From positions 124,001 to 188,000 of the forward strand of contig NZ_CP039290.1 of NCBI RefSeq assembly GCF_004798705.1: a DNA stretch of 64,000 bases. The letters are read 5' to 3'. Both the position numbers and the translations under genes were made by a program. Shown here piece by piece: positions 53,768 to 62,401 of this stretch. Position 1 is the first letter of the stretch; each line of letters begins with the position of its first letter. A model generated the notes under the pieces. The model was not told where the DNA came from, did no database searches, and was given only the letters and a program-made list of their open reading frames with translations. Source of the stretch: Arthrobacter sp. PAMC25564. Its GTDB lineage: Bacteria > Actinomycetota > Actinomycetes > Actinomycetales > Micrococcaceae.

Positions 53768-53846
53768 GGACATGCCCCACCCTCACCGCGGCCAGTGGAC
53801 ATAGGCCCATCATGTCCACTCCCCGCCACGAAGAATGGGCATGTCC
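53768..53846. repeat. Structured intergenic repeat, family 2 copy 1
   Basis: Outer arms GGACATGCCC (53768-53777) and GGGCATGTCC (53837-53846) enclose an inner hairpin AGTGGACAT (53794-53802) / ATGTCCACT (53812-53820). The decamer GGGCATGTCC is shared with the region before lysC. It lies between tRNA-Ser and the SRP RNA gene. Confidence 0.65.
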
Positions 53847-53900
53847 CGTGGGATTTCCCCGGTCCAAAGTGCGCGATTCGGGGCACACCCAAACGTCGGG

Positions 53901-53906
53901 TAAACT
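53901..53906 (+). promoter_or_regulatory. -10 element of the SRP RNA gene
   Basis: TAAACT lies about 7 nt before the likely first base of the SRP RNA at 53913. No convincing -35 hexamer was found. Confidence 0.55.
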
Positions 53907-53912
53907 TGTCGA

Positions 53913-54003
53913 CGGCCCCTCATGTGGCGTCATCCTGTTGAACTCCCCCAGGACCGGAAGGTAGCAAGGGTAAATGGGCTCTGGCGGGTGCATGGGGGGT
54001 CTT
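53913..54003 (+). ncRNA. ffs: Signal recognition particle RNA, small bacterial (4.5S) type
   Basis: The apical domain with CAGGACCGGAAGGTAGCAAGGGTAA is the diagnostic SRP RNA core: the GGAA tetraloop and asymmetric loop that bind Ffh. The 5' GGCCCCTCATG pairs with the 3' CATGGGGGGTC to close the rod. A CTTTTAT tail follows. The location just before dnaX is conserved in related actinobacteria. Ends are accurate to a few bases. Confidence 0.95.
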
Positions 54004-54034
54004 TTATGTCTGTGCCGATTGGTAGGGTTTATCT

Positions 54035-56833
54035 GTGACTGTTACTACCGCCCTTTACCGTAGATACCGCCCCGATTCGTTCGCGGACGTCATCGGGCAG
54101 GAACACGTCACTGAGCCGCTGATGACGGCTCTGCGCAAGAACCGGGTCAACCACGCGTACCTGTTTTCCGGCCCCCGCGGCTGCGGAAAAACCACCTCCG
54201 CCCGCATCCTGGCCCGCTGCCTGAACTGCGCCGAGGGCCCGACCGACACCCCCTGCGGCAAGTGCCCCAGCTGCATCGAACTGGCCCGCGGCGGCTCCGG
54301 CTCCCTGGACGTCATCGAGATCGACGCCGCAAGCCACGGCGGCGTGGACGACGCCCGCGATCTGCGCGAACGGGCCACCTATGCCCCGGTCCGCGACCGC
54401 TACAAGATCTTCATCATCGACGAAGCCCACATGGTCACCTCCGCCGGCTTCAACGCGCTGCTCAAGATCGTCGAAGAGCCGCCGGAACACATCAAGTTCA
54501 TCTTCGCCACCACGGAGCCGGACAAGGTCATCGGCACCATCCGCTCCCGCACACACCACTACCCCTTCCGGCTCGTGCCGCCGGAGCCTCTTATGGCCTA
54601 CCTGGAGCTGCTCTGCAATCAGGAAAACGTGCCGGTAGCCCCCGGTGTGCTGTCGCTGGTCATCCGCGCCGGCGGCGGCTCCGTCCGCGACTCGCTTTCC
54701 GTGCTGGACCAACTGATGGCCGGCGCCGGGCCGGAGGGCCTGGACTACGAGCTGGCCGTCGCACTCCTCGGCTACACCCACGCCTCGCTGCTGGACGATG
54801 TGATCGAGGCCGTCGCAGCCTCCGACGCCGCCACCGTGTTCCGCGCCGTGGACCGGGTCATCCAGACCGGGCATGATCCCCGCCGCTTCGTGGAAGACCT
54901 GCTGGAGCGTTTCCGTGACCTGATCATCGTCCAGGCCATGCCCGAAAGCGCCCAGTCCATCCTCCGCGGCATGCCGGCGGACCAGATCGCGCGGATGCAG
55001 AACCAGGCACACAACCTGGGCGCCGCCGAGCTATCCCGCGCCGCAGACGTCACCAACACCGCGCTCACGGAGATGACCGGTGCCACGTCACCGCGGCTGC
55101 ACCTCGAACTGCTCTGCGCCCGCATCCTGTTGCCCTCCGCTGAGCAGACGGAACGCGGCATCGCTGCCCGGATCGACAGGGTGGAACGCCGCCTGAACTA
55201 CGCCGGGAACGACGTCGGGGCCCCGGCCGCTCCCGCTCCCGTTGCCCCTGCAGCGGTCGCGCCCGTGGCCGCGCAAGCGCCGGCCACCATGCCGCCCCCC
55301 GCACCCGTCCGGCCGGTCGAGCCCGTTTCCGCTCCCGTGGCCCGCGCCGAAGAGCCGGTCCGGGAACCGCTCACGGCACCGCGTGTCAGCACAAGCGACT
55401 GGCCCGTGGACGAGCCCGCCGCCGCGGGACGGGTCCCGTCCGTGCCGGCCCCCGCTGTCCAGGCAGCGCCGCCGGCGCAGGCTTCCCGTCCGGCGCAGCA
55501 AGTACCGTCCCGCCCCGCCCAGCCCGGGCCGGCACAGCCTGCCCCGGCCGCCGGATCCGGACCCGACGTCGAGGTCCTCCGCCGGGCCTGGCCCGAGATC
55601 CTGCAGACACTGTCCAAGATCAAGCGCAGCACGTGGGCGCTGGTGGAACCGAATGCCCAGGTCGGCCATTTCGAAGGCCAGGTCCTGACGCTCGCGTTCA
55701 CCACCCCGGGGCTCGCCGGCGCCTTCGGCCGGGCGGACCACGCCGAGAACCTGCGGCAGGCGATCCATAAGACGATCGGCATCGACTGCCAGATCAACGC
55801 CGTGGCCGGCGGAGCCAACAGCGCGGCGAGCTCTGAGTCAAACCCAAAAGCACCCGCCAGCCGGGACCTCCCGGTAACGTCCGCTGATGCTGCCTGGGGC
55901 CTGACGCCGGAAGTCCGGCCGTCCGCAGCCGTGACTGGTCCTCCTGCCGGCTCCGGGGCAGCGCGGTTGCCCGTTCAGGCCCCACCCCCCGAGACGACCG
56001 TTGATCAGACCCCTGTGCCGCAGTCGCCGGCCGCTGCAGAGCCGCAGCCGGCACCGCCAACTGCCGCCCCGGCAGCGCGGCCAGCCGCCCATCCGGCGGA
56101 GCCGGAGGGACCCGCGGATCCGGGCGAGCCATATTCCTACGCCGATGCCGATTGGGGCCCGCCCCGGGATGAGGATGCCCCGCCGCTGGACGAGGAACCG
56201 CCGATGGACTGGGACCCCTCGGCTCCGGCGGCGCCCCGGGCCGCCATGCCGACGGCCGCACCCGCCCGGAAGAAAGCAGCAACTCCGGCACGTGCCTCCG
56301 CCGCGGCGGCCGGGACTCCGGCGGCGCAGGCACCGGACACCTCCGAGGACCCCTGGGCACGAGCCGTCGAGCAGGCACCCGGGATCTGGACCGTCGGCGC
56401 CGACAGCAATGTGGGTCAGTACACCCCGGCCGGCGCAGCACCGGAGTCGGAGCGCACGCCCGAGCCGGAACCACCGCATTACGAACCGGCAACGGCCCAG
56501 ATCCCGCAGCATGGCGGGGCCGCGTCCGCGCCCACCGTGCCGGCCCCCGCCCCCGTTCCAACTCCAGCGGCTCCCGCTGCGCCAGTCCCTGCGGGCCGGC
56601 AAAGCCTGTACCAGCGGCTGTCCAACAGCCCGGAGGCCGAGGCCGGGCGGGCGAAGGCACCGTCCCGGGCCACGGCCGCGACCACCGGCTATGTCCAGGA
56701 CATCCCCAGCGCGGATGACGAAACGATCGAGGAATCGGGTGTCTTCGGCCGCGCCGCCGTCGAGCGCATTCTGGGCGGAAAACTGGTCGAAGAGCGGTCC
56801 CTGGACGGAAGTCCCCTGCCACCGCGCTTCTAG
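54035..56833 (+). CDS. dnaX: DNA polymerase III subunit gamma/tau
   Basis: A 932-residue clamp-loader subunit. The AAA+ domain has Walker A GPRGCGKTT near residue 46 and the four-Cys zinc module CLNCAEGPTDTPCGKCPSC. EIDAASHGGVDDARDLRERATYAPVRDRYKIFIIDEAHM holds Walker B, and the sensor-1 region is ATTEPDKVIGTIRSRTHHY. Residues about 380-510 are a Pro/Ala-rich linker, then a polymerase-binding domain (LRRAWPEILQTLSKIKRSTWALVEPNAQVG), then another disordered tail. The GTG at 54035 follows a TAGGGT box by 6 nt, so a leaderless transcript is likely. A shorter gamma product by frameshifting is possible but no slippery signal was noted. Confidence 0.96.
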   Translation: MTVTTALYRRYRPDSFADVIGQEHVTEPLMTALRKNRVNHAYLFSGPRGCGKTTSARILARCLNCAEGPTDTPCGKCPSCIELARGGSGSLDVIEIDAASHGGVDDARDLRERATYAPVRDRYKIFIIDEAHMVTSAGFNALLKIVEEPPEHIKFIFATTEPDKVIGTIRSRTHHYPFRLVPPEPLMAYLELLCNQENVPVAPGVLSLVIRAGGGSVRDSLSVLDQLMAGAGPEGLDYELAVALLGYTHASLLDDVIEAVAASDAATVFRAVDRVIQTGHDPRRFVEDLLERFRDLIIVQAMPESAQSILRGMPADQIARMQNQAHNLGAAELSRAADVTNTALTEMTGATSPRLHLELLCARILLPSAEQTERGIAARIDRVERRLNYAGNDVGAPAAPAPVAPAAVAPVAAQAPATMPPPAPVRPVEPVSAPVARAEEPVREPLTAPRVSTSDWPVDEPAAAGRVPSVPAPAVQAAPPAQASRPAQQVPSRPAQPGPAQPAPAAGSGPDVEVLRRAWPEILQTLSKIKRSTWALVEPNAQVGHFEGQVLTLAFTTPGLAGAFGRADHAENLRQAIHKTIGIDCQINAVAGGANSAASSESNPKAPASRDLPVTSADAAWGLTPEVRPSAAVTGPPAGSGAARLPVQAPPPETTVDQTPVPQSPAAAEPQPAPPTAAPAARPAAHPAEPEGPADPGEPYSYADADWGPPRDEDAPPLDEEPPMDWDPSAPAAPRAAMPTAAPARKKAATPARASAAAAGTPAAQAPDTSEDPWARAVEQAPGIWTVGADSNVGQYTPAGAAPESERTPEPEPPHYEPATAQIPQHGGAASAPTVPAPAPVPTPAAPAAPVPAGRQSLYQRLSNSPEAEAGRAKAPSRATAATTGYVQDIPSADDETIEESGVFGRAAVERILGGKLVEERSLDGSPLPPRF

Positions 56834-56881
56834 CCACCCCGCGGACCCAGGCCGCCCCCACTCCCAACGAACGAGGACATT

Positions 56882-57481
56882 GTGTACGAAGGTGCAGTTC
56901 AAGAGCTGATCGACGAGCTCGGACGCCTGCCCGGAATCGGGCCCAAGTCCGCCCAGCGGCTGGCCTTCCACATCCTCGAGGCCGATCCGCAGGACATGAA
57001 GCGGCTCGTCGACGCCATCACTACGGTGAAGGAGCGGGTCAAGTTCTGCACGGTCTGCGGCAACGTCACCGAGCAGGAACTGTGCAATATCTGCCGCGAC
57101 CCGAGGCGGGATCCCTCAATCATCTGCGTCGTCGAGGAGTCCAAGGACGTTCTGGCCGTGGAGCGCACACGGTCCTTCCGCGGCAGGTATCACGTACTGG
57201 GCGGTGCGATTAACCCGATCGCGGGCATCGGGCCCGAACAGCTCCGGATCCGCGAACTCCTTACCCGCCTCAATGACGGTGCCATCCAGGAAATCATCAT
57301 CGCCACCGACCCCAACCTTGAGGGCGAAGCCACGGCCACGTACCTGGCGCGGATGCTCAAGTCGATCGGCATCGCCGTGACCCGGCTGGCATCAGGCCTG
57401 CCCGTGGGCGGAGATCTCGAATACGCCGATGAGGTCACCCTGGGCCGCGCCTTCGAAGGCCGCCGGAACGCGCTGACCTGA
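56882..57481 (+). CDS. recR: Recombination mediator RecR
   Basis: A 199-residue RecR. A helix-hairpin-helix ([24 protein letters not shown]) leads to a four-Cys zinc finger [18 protein letters not shown] and the Toprim domain with [16 protein letters not shown] and [16 protein letters not shown]. The C-terminus [29 protein letters not shown] is the family end. The GTG at 56882 is chosen because GAGGAC precedes it. It works with RecO to load RecA at gaps. It follows dnaX after 48 nt; the small DNA-binding protein gene ybaB, commonly found between these genes elsewhere, is absent. Confidence 0.96.
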   Translation: MYEGAVQELIDELGRLPGIGPKSAQRLAFHILEADPQDMKRLVDAITTVKERVKFCTVCGNVTEQELCNICRDPRRDPSIICVVEESKDVLAVERTRSFRGRYHVLGGAINPIAGIGPEQLRIRELLTRLNDGAIQEIIIATDPNLEGEATATYLARMLKSIGIAVTRLASGLPVGGDLEYADEVTLGRAFEGRRNALT

Positions 57482-57546
57482 GCTGCTTCCGGCCACAAGC
57501 CCCGCCGTCGTGGTCCTGGCATTGTGATCCCGTCGCGCGCACCGCC

Positions 57547-57661
57547 GGGCATGCCCATCCCTGGCGCCTGGGAATGGACATAGTGCCACTATGCCCATCC
57601 CTTGGTTGCAACGGGGGGCATGTCCCCCGCCTGCAGGGAGGGCACAACGGCGGGCATGTCC
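57547..57661. repeat. Structured intergenic repeat, family 2 copy 2 (recR-lysC spacer)
   Basis: GGGCATGCCC (57547-57556), a hairpin ATGGACATAG (57574-57583) / CTATGCCCAT (57589-57598), GGGCATGTCC at 57616-57625 and again at 57652-57661. Architecture and decamers match copy 1 at 53768-53846. The 324-bp spacer (57482-57805) contains no gene; the lysC promoter must lie in its last 130 bp. Confidence 0.65.
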
Positions 57662-57805
57662 GGCGGGATGGGGGCCAGAATGTCTGGCATTCGGTCACAA
57701 TTCCACGCCCGGGGGCTCCCGGCGATAAACTGGGCTGAGAAGTTACGCCGTCGCGCCGTTTGGTTGCTTGGCCCAGAACCCCGATGATCCAGTGAGGGTG
57801 CGCGC

Positions 57806-59164
57806 ATGAGTTTGCCCACTACCGAAGTCCAGCCCGGACCGCAGCCGCAGGAGCTGCCCGTTTCGGCGGCCGCCACCAAGCACCTCGTAGTGAAGAAGTT
57901 CGGCGGCTCCTCCGTGGCGGACGCCGAAGGCATCAAGCGCGTCGCCCGGCGGGTCGTGGATGCCCACAACGCCGGCGACGAGGTCGTCGTCGTTGTCTCC
58001 GCGATGGGCGACACCACCGACGAGCTCCTCGACCTCGCGGCCCAGGTGACCGACTCTGCCCCCGCCCGCGAAATGGACATGCTCCTTTCCGCCGGCGAGC
58101 GCATCTCCATGGCCCTGCTGGCCATGGCCATCAACAAGTTCGGCGCCTCCGCCCAGTCTTTCACCGGTTCCCAGGCCGGTATGATCACCGACGGCATCCA
58201 CGGCAAGGCCCGGATCATCGACGTCGACCCGCACCGGATCCGCACGGCGCTGGACAAGGGCCACATCGCGATCGTGGCCGGTTTCCAGGGCATGAGCCGG
58301 GTCACCCACGAGATCACCACGCTGGGACGCGGCGGTTCGGACACGACGGCGGTAGCCCTGGCGGCCGCCCTCGACGCCGATGTCTGCGAGATCTTCACCG
58401 ACGTCGACGGCATCTACACAGCCGATCCGCGCGTTGTTCCTGCCGCACGGAAGATCGACCGCATCTCCAGCGAGGAAATGCTGGAACTGGCCGCGTCCGG
58501 CGCCAAGATCCTGCACCTGCGCTGCGTCGAATACGCCCGCCGTTTCGGGGTCCCGCTGCACGTCCGTTCCTCATTCAGCCAGAACGAAGGCACCTGGGTA
58601 CTGCCCAGCGCCGACGACAAGATCACCATCCAAGAGGGAGTTGCCTTGGAGCAGCCAATCATCTCCGGCGTTGCCCACGATCGTTCCGAAGCCAAGGTCA
58701 CGGTGGTCGGCGTACCGGACATCCCCGGCAAAGCCGCGGCGATCTTCCAGGTCATCGCGGACGCGCACTCCAACATCGACATGATCGTGCAGAATGTCTC
58801 CACCCACGGCACCGGCAAGACGGACATCTCCTTCACGCTGCCGATCGTCGAAGGCGCCGACGCGCTGGCCGCCCTCCGCGCCGCGCAGCCGGAGATCGGC
58901 TTCGAGAACATCGAATACAACGAGAAGATCGGCAAGCTGTCCCTGATCGGCGCCGGCATGCGCTCGCACCCGGGCGTTTCGGCACGGTTCTTCGCCGCGC
59001 TGTCAGCCGCCGGGATCAACATCAACATGATCTCCACCTCGGAGATCCGCATCTCCGTGGTGACCCACGCCGACCTGCTGGACGATGCCGTGCGTGCCAT
59101 CCACAAGGCCTTCGGACTGGACAGCGAGGACGAGGCGACGGTCTACGGCGGCACCGGTCGCTAG
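57806..59164 (+). CDS. lysC: Aspartate kinase, alpha subunit (full-length)
   Basis: A 452-residue aspartokinase that phosphorylates aspartate for lysine, threonine, methionine and diaminopimelate synthesis. The kinase part has [20 protein letters not shown] near residue 32, [14 protein letters not shown] and [19 protein letters not shown]. Two ACT domains follow ([24 protein letters not shown] and [22 protein letters not shown]), where lysine and threonine bind for feedback control. The family norm is about 421 residues, so the 25-residue N-terminal extension is unusual and a later start near HLVVKKFGG is possible. An internal start makes the beta subunit. The aspartate-semialdehyde dehydrogenase gene that follows in many actinobacteria is absent here. 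Confidence 0.95.
   Translation: MSLPTTEVQPGPQPQELPVSAAATKHLVVKKFGGSSVADAEGIKRVARRVVDAHNAGDEVVVVVSAMGDTTDELLDLAAQVTDSAPAREMDMLLSAGERISMALLAMAINKFGASAQSFTGSQAGMITDGIHGKARIIDVDPHRIRTALDKGHIAIVAGFQGMSRVTHEITTLGRGGSDTTAVALAAALDADVCEIFTDVDGIYTADPRVVPAARKIDRISSEEMLELAASGAKILHLRCVEYARRFGVPLHVRSSFSQNEGTWVLPSADDKITIQEGVALEQPIISGVAHDRSEAKVTVVGVPDIPGKAAAIFQVIADAHSNIDMIVQNVSTHGTGKTDISFTLPIVEGADALAALRAAQPEIGFENIEYNEKIGKLSLIGAGMRSHPGVSARFFAALSAAGININMISTSEIRISVVTHADLLDDAVRAIHKAFGLDSEDEATVYGGTGR
58646..59164 (+). CDS. lysC: Aspartate kinase, beta subunit (internal in-frame start)
   Basis: A TTG at 58646-58648, in frame with the large subunit, is preceded by AGAGGGAG 5 nt upstream. It would give a 172-residue protein made of the two ACT domains, starting [17 protein letters not shown]. 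In Corynebacterium glutamicum the beta subunit, made from an internal start in the same place, is also 172 residues, and the kinase is an alpha2beta2 complex. The match in length, position and ribosome-binding site is strong. The start codon is unusual and no expression data are available. Confidence 0.8.
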   Translation: MEQPIISGVAHDRSEAKVTVVGVPDIPGKAAAIFQVIADAHSNIDMIVQNVSTHGTGKTDISFTLPIVEGADALAALRAAQPEIGFENIEYNEKIGKLSLIGAGMRSHPGVSARFFAALSAAGININMISTSEIRISVVTHADLLDDAVRAIHKAFGLDSEDEATVYGGTGR

Positions 59165-59221
59165 GACCACCCGGCCCCCGCGGGCCACGAAACCCGCCAG
59201 GCCCGGAAAAGAAGCGCATGA

Positions 59222-59251
59222 AAAAGGGAGCGGCACCTGCCGCTCCCTTTT
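59222..59251. terminator. Bidirectional terminator after lysC
   Basis: AAAAGGGAGCGGCA (59222-59235) and TGCCGCTCCCTTTT (59238-59251) form a perfect 14-bp stem with a 2-nt gap at the tip and T-runs on both strands. It serves lysC and the convergent gene at 59300. Confidence 0.9.
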
Positions 59252-59299
59252 CGCACTCTGTTATTCAACGCCGTTATTGAGCGCCGCCTTTGCGCGCCG

Positions 59300-59518
59300 T
59301 CAGACCCCTTCTTTCCAAAGGTCTTCCTTACGCACAGCGTAGTGATGCCCTTGCGAGTCCGTCTCGACCTCAAAAGTTGAAAGGTTATCTTCCGAGGCGT
59401 GCTCGAAGTCATCATGCCGGTGAATCACCGGCGCAGCAGCGTCGCCCCGACTTGCGGGTCCGAACAGAAACCTCAGCCTGTCGGTCAGATTCATGAAGCG
59501 GATGACTGCATGTGCCAC
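59300..59518 (-). CDS. Small FGPASR-motif protein 1
   Basis: A 72-residue protein whose core reads VIRFMNLTDRLRFLFGPASRGDAA, then HRHDDFEHASEDNLSTFEV and SQGHHYAVRKEDLW. The FGPASR motif and the DxxGxxYxVxxxDL-type tail are shared with the gene at 59638-59862, so the two are paralogues. The GTG at 59518 is chosen from the Shine-Dalgarno-like GGGTGGGAA; the frame is open 12 codons further. No signal peptide or known domain is seen. Confidence 0.65.
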   Translation of the reverse strand: MAHAVIRFMNLTDRLRFLFGPASRGDAAAPVIHRHDDFEHASEDNLSTFEVETDSQGHHYAVRKEDLWKEGV

Positions 59519-59637
59519 ACTTCCCACCCCCTTCCCTCGCCACGGGTAGAACACGGATACTGCACTCGGTGTGCCGTGCCCTCATTTTACGCCCGACGGC
59601 GGCAAAAGGACCGGGCAGCCAGGGCAGTGAATGCCGC

Positions 59638-59862
59638 TTAGCGCAGGGACTTGTCGTCGGGATTCCGGGGCACAACATAGGTGCTGCCGTCCGGCCGGTG
59701 CAGGGTTTCCCACTGCTGGGTTTCGGCCTGCCGCTGCACCAGCAATTGCTTGTTTTGCTCCGTCATCTCATGCCCGAGGGAACTGCGGCTGGCTGGTCCG
59801 AAGATTGCCCGAAGTCTCCCGGTTGCACGCATGAACCTCTCGGCGGCATTTTCCTTGGCCAT
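59638..59862 (-). CDS. Small FGPASR-motif protein 2
   Basis: A 74-residue protein beginning MAKENAAERFMRATGRLRAIFGPASRSSLGHEMTEQ, then QQWETLHRPDGSTYVVPRNPDDKSL. It is a paralogue of the 72-residue gene 119 nt downstream: both have RLRxxFGPASR and a C-terminal xxDGSxYxVxxxDxK-like block. AGGAGAGGATAGCG precedes the ATG at 59862, a strong Shine-Dalgarno. It is divergent from the MarR-type regulator, with a palindromic operator region between them, so it may be controlled by that protein. Function unknown. Confidence 0.7.
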   Translation of the reverse strand: MAKENAAERFMRATGRLRAIFGPASRSSLGHEMTEQNKQLLVQRQAETQQWETLHRPDGSTYVVPRNPDDKSLR

Positions 59863-59913
59863 CGCTATCCTCTCCTGGGAACAAACTCTTACTAACACTC
59901 CCTCCAGTGTACG

Positions 59914-59932
59914 CTAATCATTAGTGCACTAA
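59914..59932. promoter_or_regulatory. Overlapping palindromes, candidate MarR/OhrR operator
   Basis: CTAAT-C-ATTAG (59914-59924) and TTAGTGCACTAA (59921-59932) are two overlapping palindromes sharing ATTAG. They lie in the 89-bp divergent region between the FGPASR gene and the MarR-type gene, a standard location for autoregulation. Confidence 0.65.
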
Positions 59933-59951
59933 CCATCAGGAGGAGGCCGGC

Positions 59952-60494
59952 TTGACCAGCGTGACCGAAAGAATTCCCGGCGCCCCCGCCACCGCAGCGC
60001 CAACGCCTGCGACTCCTGCCGACGGGGATCTCCTGCTGGAACACCAGCTCTGCTTCGCCCTGACCGTGGCCTCCCGGAGCGTGGTCGGAGCCTACAAGCC
60101 GGTACTGGACAAGCTCGGCCTGACTCATCCGCAGTACCTGGTCATGCTGTGCCTGTGGGAGTCCAGCCCCCGCTCCGTCCGTGACATCAGCGAGGCCCTC
60201 GCGCAGGAGCCCGCGACCATCTCGCCGCTGCTGCGCCGGCTCGAAACGGCCGGCCTCATCACCCGCCAGCGCCGGGAAGGCAACGAGCGCACCCTCGATG
60301 TGCGCCTGACCCCCAGCGGCGCAGCACTCCGGCAGCAGGCGCTGGCGGTCCCCGGGACCATGATGGCCCGGCTGGGCCTGACCCGTGAACAGGTGGAACG
60401 GCTGCATGCGTCCATGATGGACCTGATCGCCGCCACCGGGTCGGCAACCGGGTCCGCCACCGCGGCCACGCCGGAAGACGCACCCCGGCGGTAG
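59952..60494 (+). CDS. MarR-family regulator, OhrR-like
   Basis: A 180-residue MarR protein. After a disordered Pro/Ala N-terminus of 25 residues, EHQLCFALTVASRSVVGAYKPVL contains Cys34, at the position of the peroxide-sensing Cys in OhrR. The winged helix is VLDKLGLTHPQYLVMLCLW, RSVRDISEALAQEPATISPLLRRLETAGLITRQRREGNERTL. OhrR normally controls the organic hydroperoxide reductase gene ohr, which is not in the window, so the targets here could be the divergent FGPASR genes. The TTG at 59952 is chosen because AGGAGG lies 5 nt before it; a GTG at 59961 is the alternative. Confidence 0.88.
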   Translation: MTSVTERIPGAPATAAPTPATPADGDLLLEHQLCFALTVASRSVVGAYKPVLDKLGLTHPQYLVMLCLWESSPRSVRDISEALAQEPATISPLLRRLETAGLITRQRREGNERTLDVRLTPSGAALRQQALAVPGTMMARLGLTREQVERLHASMMDLIAATGSATGSATAATPEDAPRR

Positions 60495-60521
60495 ACTGTG
60501 CTCAACGGAGGAGGACTGCTG

Positions 60522-61091
60522 ATGCGCACGCACTCGGGCCGGCCGGCACTTGTTCTGGCGGCCCTCCTGATGGCCGCGGCCGGGTTGGCCGCCTGCACGC
60601 CGAACGGCGGGTCCGCACCGTCCCCGTCCGCCAGCACGACGGCGCCCACCCCCACCACCCCGTCGCCCGGAACCCCCTCGCCGGACACTGAGACGACCTC
60701 CCCCGCCCCGTCACCCTCGGCGGCCCCGCTGCCGTCCGGCCCCGGACAGGGCAACGCCGAACTCGCCATCATGGTGAAACCCTCCGAGACCGGAACTCCC
60801 GCCAACTTCACCCTCGTCTGCCAGAACGGCGCACCGGCCGCCGAAAGCCAGCACCCCAGTGCCGCGGCCGCCTGCACGGCCCTGAAGGCCAACCCGGCCA
60901 TCCTCAGCCCCGTTCCGGCCGGCAAAGACCGGGTCTGCACCCAGCAGTACGGCGGTCCGCAACAGGCAACCGTCACCGGCATCGTGGACGGCAGCTCGGT
61001 GGAGGCCAGCTTCAGCCTGCGCGACGGCTGCGAAATCGCCGCCTGGAATGCCGCCAAGGATGTCCTGGGCTCAAGCGGTGGAGCTGACTAA
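60522..61091 (+). CDS. SSI-family serine protease inhibitor lipoprotein
   Basis: A 189-residue lipoprotein: signal peptide with lipobox LAAC (Cys25), a Ser/Pro/Thr linker to about residue 75, then a Streptomyces subtilisin inhibitor (SSI)-like domain. Its cysteines match SSI: FTLVCQNGAPAA and ACTAL for the first disulfide, VCTQQYGGPQQATVTG and DGCEIAAW for the second. The predicted reactive loop follows the Cys in CTQQYGGP. GGAGGAGG lies upstream of the ATG at 60522. It overlaps the next gene by 14 nt, the first of three co-directional overlapping genes. It could protect the cell surface from a secreted subtilase, such as the one at 62465. Confidence 0.8.
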   Translation: MRTHSGRPALVLAALLMAAAGLAACTPNGGSAPSPSASTTAPTPTTPSPGTPSPDTETTSPAPSPSAAPLPSGPGQGNAELAIMVKPSETGTPANFTLVCQNGAPAAESQHPSAAAACTALKANPAILSPVPAGKDRVCTQQYGGPQQATVTGIVDGSSVEASFSLRDGCEIAAWNAAKDVLGSSGGAD

Positions 61092-62019
61092 GCTGATACA
61101 CCTTCCGCAGGACGACTGGCTGCAACGCCAGGCCGTCTACCAGCAACGCGTCCGGCGCTACGCCGAGCCGTACCTTGCCCGGCGCTCCGCCGGGCAGAAG
61201 CACCCGGTGGAGGACTTCCTCTTCACCTACTACACGCAGAAGCCCGGCCAGCTGCTGCGCTGGCACCCTGGCGCCGGCGTCGTGCTCTCCGGCCCGGCCG
61301 CGGCAGAGCGGACCAGCTGGAAGCATTACCGCGAAGCCGACGACGGCGAACTCGCCTCCGCCGGGCTGCCGGCGGGCACCGCGGCCGTCACGGTCGACGT
61401 CGGGGCCTTCCTGCGCGACCGCCGGGATGCGCTGCAGTTCGCCGGAATCATTCTTTCCGGGACCGCCGCCAGGCCTGCCCAGTTCGGCTGCTTCGGGCTG
61501 CACGAGTGGGCCATGGTGTACCGGCAGGACAAGTTCGAGCGGCGGCACGAATACCTCCGGCTCCGGCTCGGCCCGGAACGCACCGACCAGGTGGTGGAAG
61601 AGAACCGGATCCGCTGCTCCCACTTCGACGCGTTCCGGTTCTACACCCCGGACGCCGTTCCGCTGAACAGCCTCGAGCCCAGCCGGGAGAACCAGCGGGC
61701 CATGGAGCAGCCCGGCTGCCTGCACGCCAATATGGACCTGTACAAGTGGGCCTACAAGCTCGCCCCGGCACTGCCGAGCGAGCTCGTGATGGACTGCTTC
61801 GAGCTCTCCTGGCGGATCCGGGCCATGGACATGCGGGCCTCCCCGTATGAGCTGGGCGACTGGGGCTACCCGGCCATCAGGATCGAGACGCCGGAGGGCA
61901 AGGCCGAGTACATCGACCACCAGCGGGGATTCGCCGCAGAGTCGCAGGAGCTGCGGCGGCGGCTGCTGCGGGAGCTCACGCGGTTGCCGCAGGCAACGGA
62001 CCCGGACGGACAGCCATGA
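61078..62019 (+). CDS. Conserved actinobacterial protein often annotated 3-methyladenine DNA glycosylase
   Basis: A 313-residue protein starting VELTKLIHLPQDDWLQRQAVYQQRVRRYAEPYLARRSAG. It has blocks HPVEDFLFTYYTQKPGQLLRWHPGAG, FGLHEWAMVYRQDKFERRHEYLRLRLG and RCSHFDAFRFYTPDAVPLN. Proteins of this kind are frequently labelled 3-methyladenine DNA glycosylase, but I see no helix-hairpin-helix or Alk-type active site, so the label is doubtful. The GTG at 61078 is used; it overlaps the lipoprotein stop and its own stop overlaps the next ATG (ATGA). Such tight packing implies translational coupling in a single operon. Function unknown. Confidence 0.75.
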   Translation: MELTKLIHLPQDDWLQRQAVYQQRVRRYAEPYLARRSAGQKHPVEDFLFTYYTQKPGQLLRWHPGAGVVLSGPAAAERTSWKHYREADDGELASAGLPAGTAAVTVDVGAFLRDRRDALQFAGIILSGTAARPAQFGCFGLHEWAMVYRQDKFERRHEYLRLRLGPERTDQVVEENRIRCSHFDAFRFYTPDAVPLNSLEPSRENQRAMEQPGCLHANMDLYKWAYKLAPALPSELVMDCFELSWRIRAMDMRASPYELGDWGYPAIRIETPEGKAEYIDHQRGFAAESQELRRRLLRELTRLPQATDPDGQP

Positions 62020-62396
62020 CGGCACCCCCGGACCTGCGCCGACAGCACGACGTCGAGCTCACCATCCGCCTGACAGAGGCTCCGGGAGCCCCCGAATACA
62101 CCTTCCGGCTCGAGGCCACGGACGGCGCCGTGGCCGCCTCATCCACCCTGCCGGATCCCGCCGGGGCCTTGGCAGCCCTGCGCCAGCATGGCGAGGAGAT
62201 CTTCTTCCCCAAACCGGGGCCACCGAAACTCTGCACGCAGCAGTATGGCGGTCCGCAGACTGCCGTCGTGACGGGTTGGTTCCTGGGCCGCGAAGTGCAC
62301 AGCAGCTTCAGCCGCACCGATGGCTGCGAGATCTCCCGCTGGCGGGCCATGGCCCCGTTGCTGGGCGGGGTGTCCGGATCCAGCGGCGCGGTCTGA
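62016..62396 (+). CDS. Second SSI-like protein, reduced and without signal
   Basis: A 126-residue protein with an SSI-like C-terminal half: PKLCTQQYGGPQTAVVTGWFLGREVHSSFSRTDGCEISRW. It keeps the second disulfide pair and the CTQQYGGP reactive-site segment of the lipoprotein at 60522, but has no first disulfide and no signal peptide. The N-terminal half (HDVELTIRLTEAPGAPEYTFRLEATDG) may still form the beta sheet. It could be a cytoplasmic or non-classically exported inhibitor, or a decayed duplicate. The ATG overlaps the upstream stop. A large terminator follows directly. Confidence 0.7.
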   Translation: MTAPPDLRRQHDVELTIRLTEAPGAPEYTFRLEATDGAVAASSTLPDPAGALAALRQHGEEIFFPKPGPPKLCTQQYGGPQTAVVTGWFLGREVHSSFSRTDGCEISRWRAMAPLLGGVSGSSGAV

Positions 62397-62401
62397 GCGC
62401 A

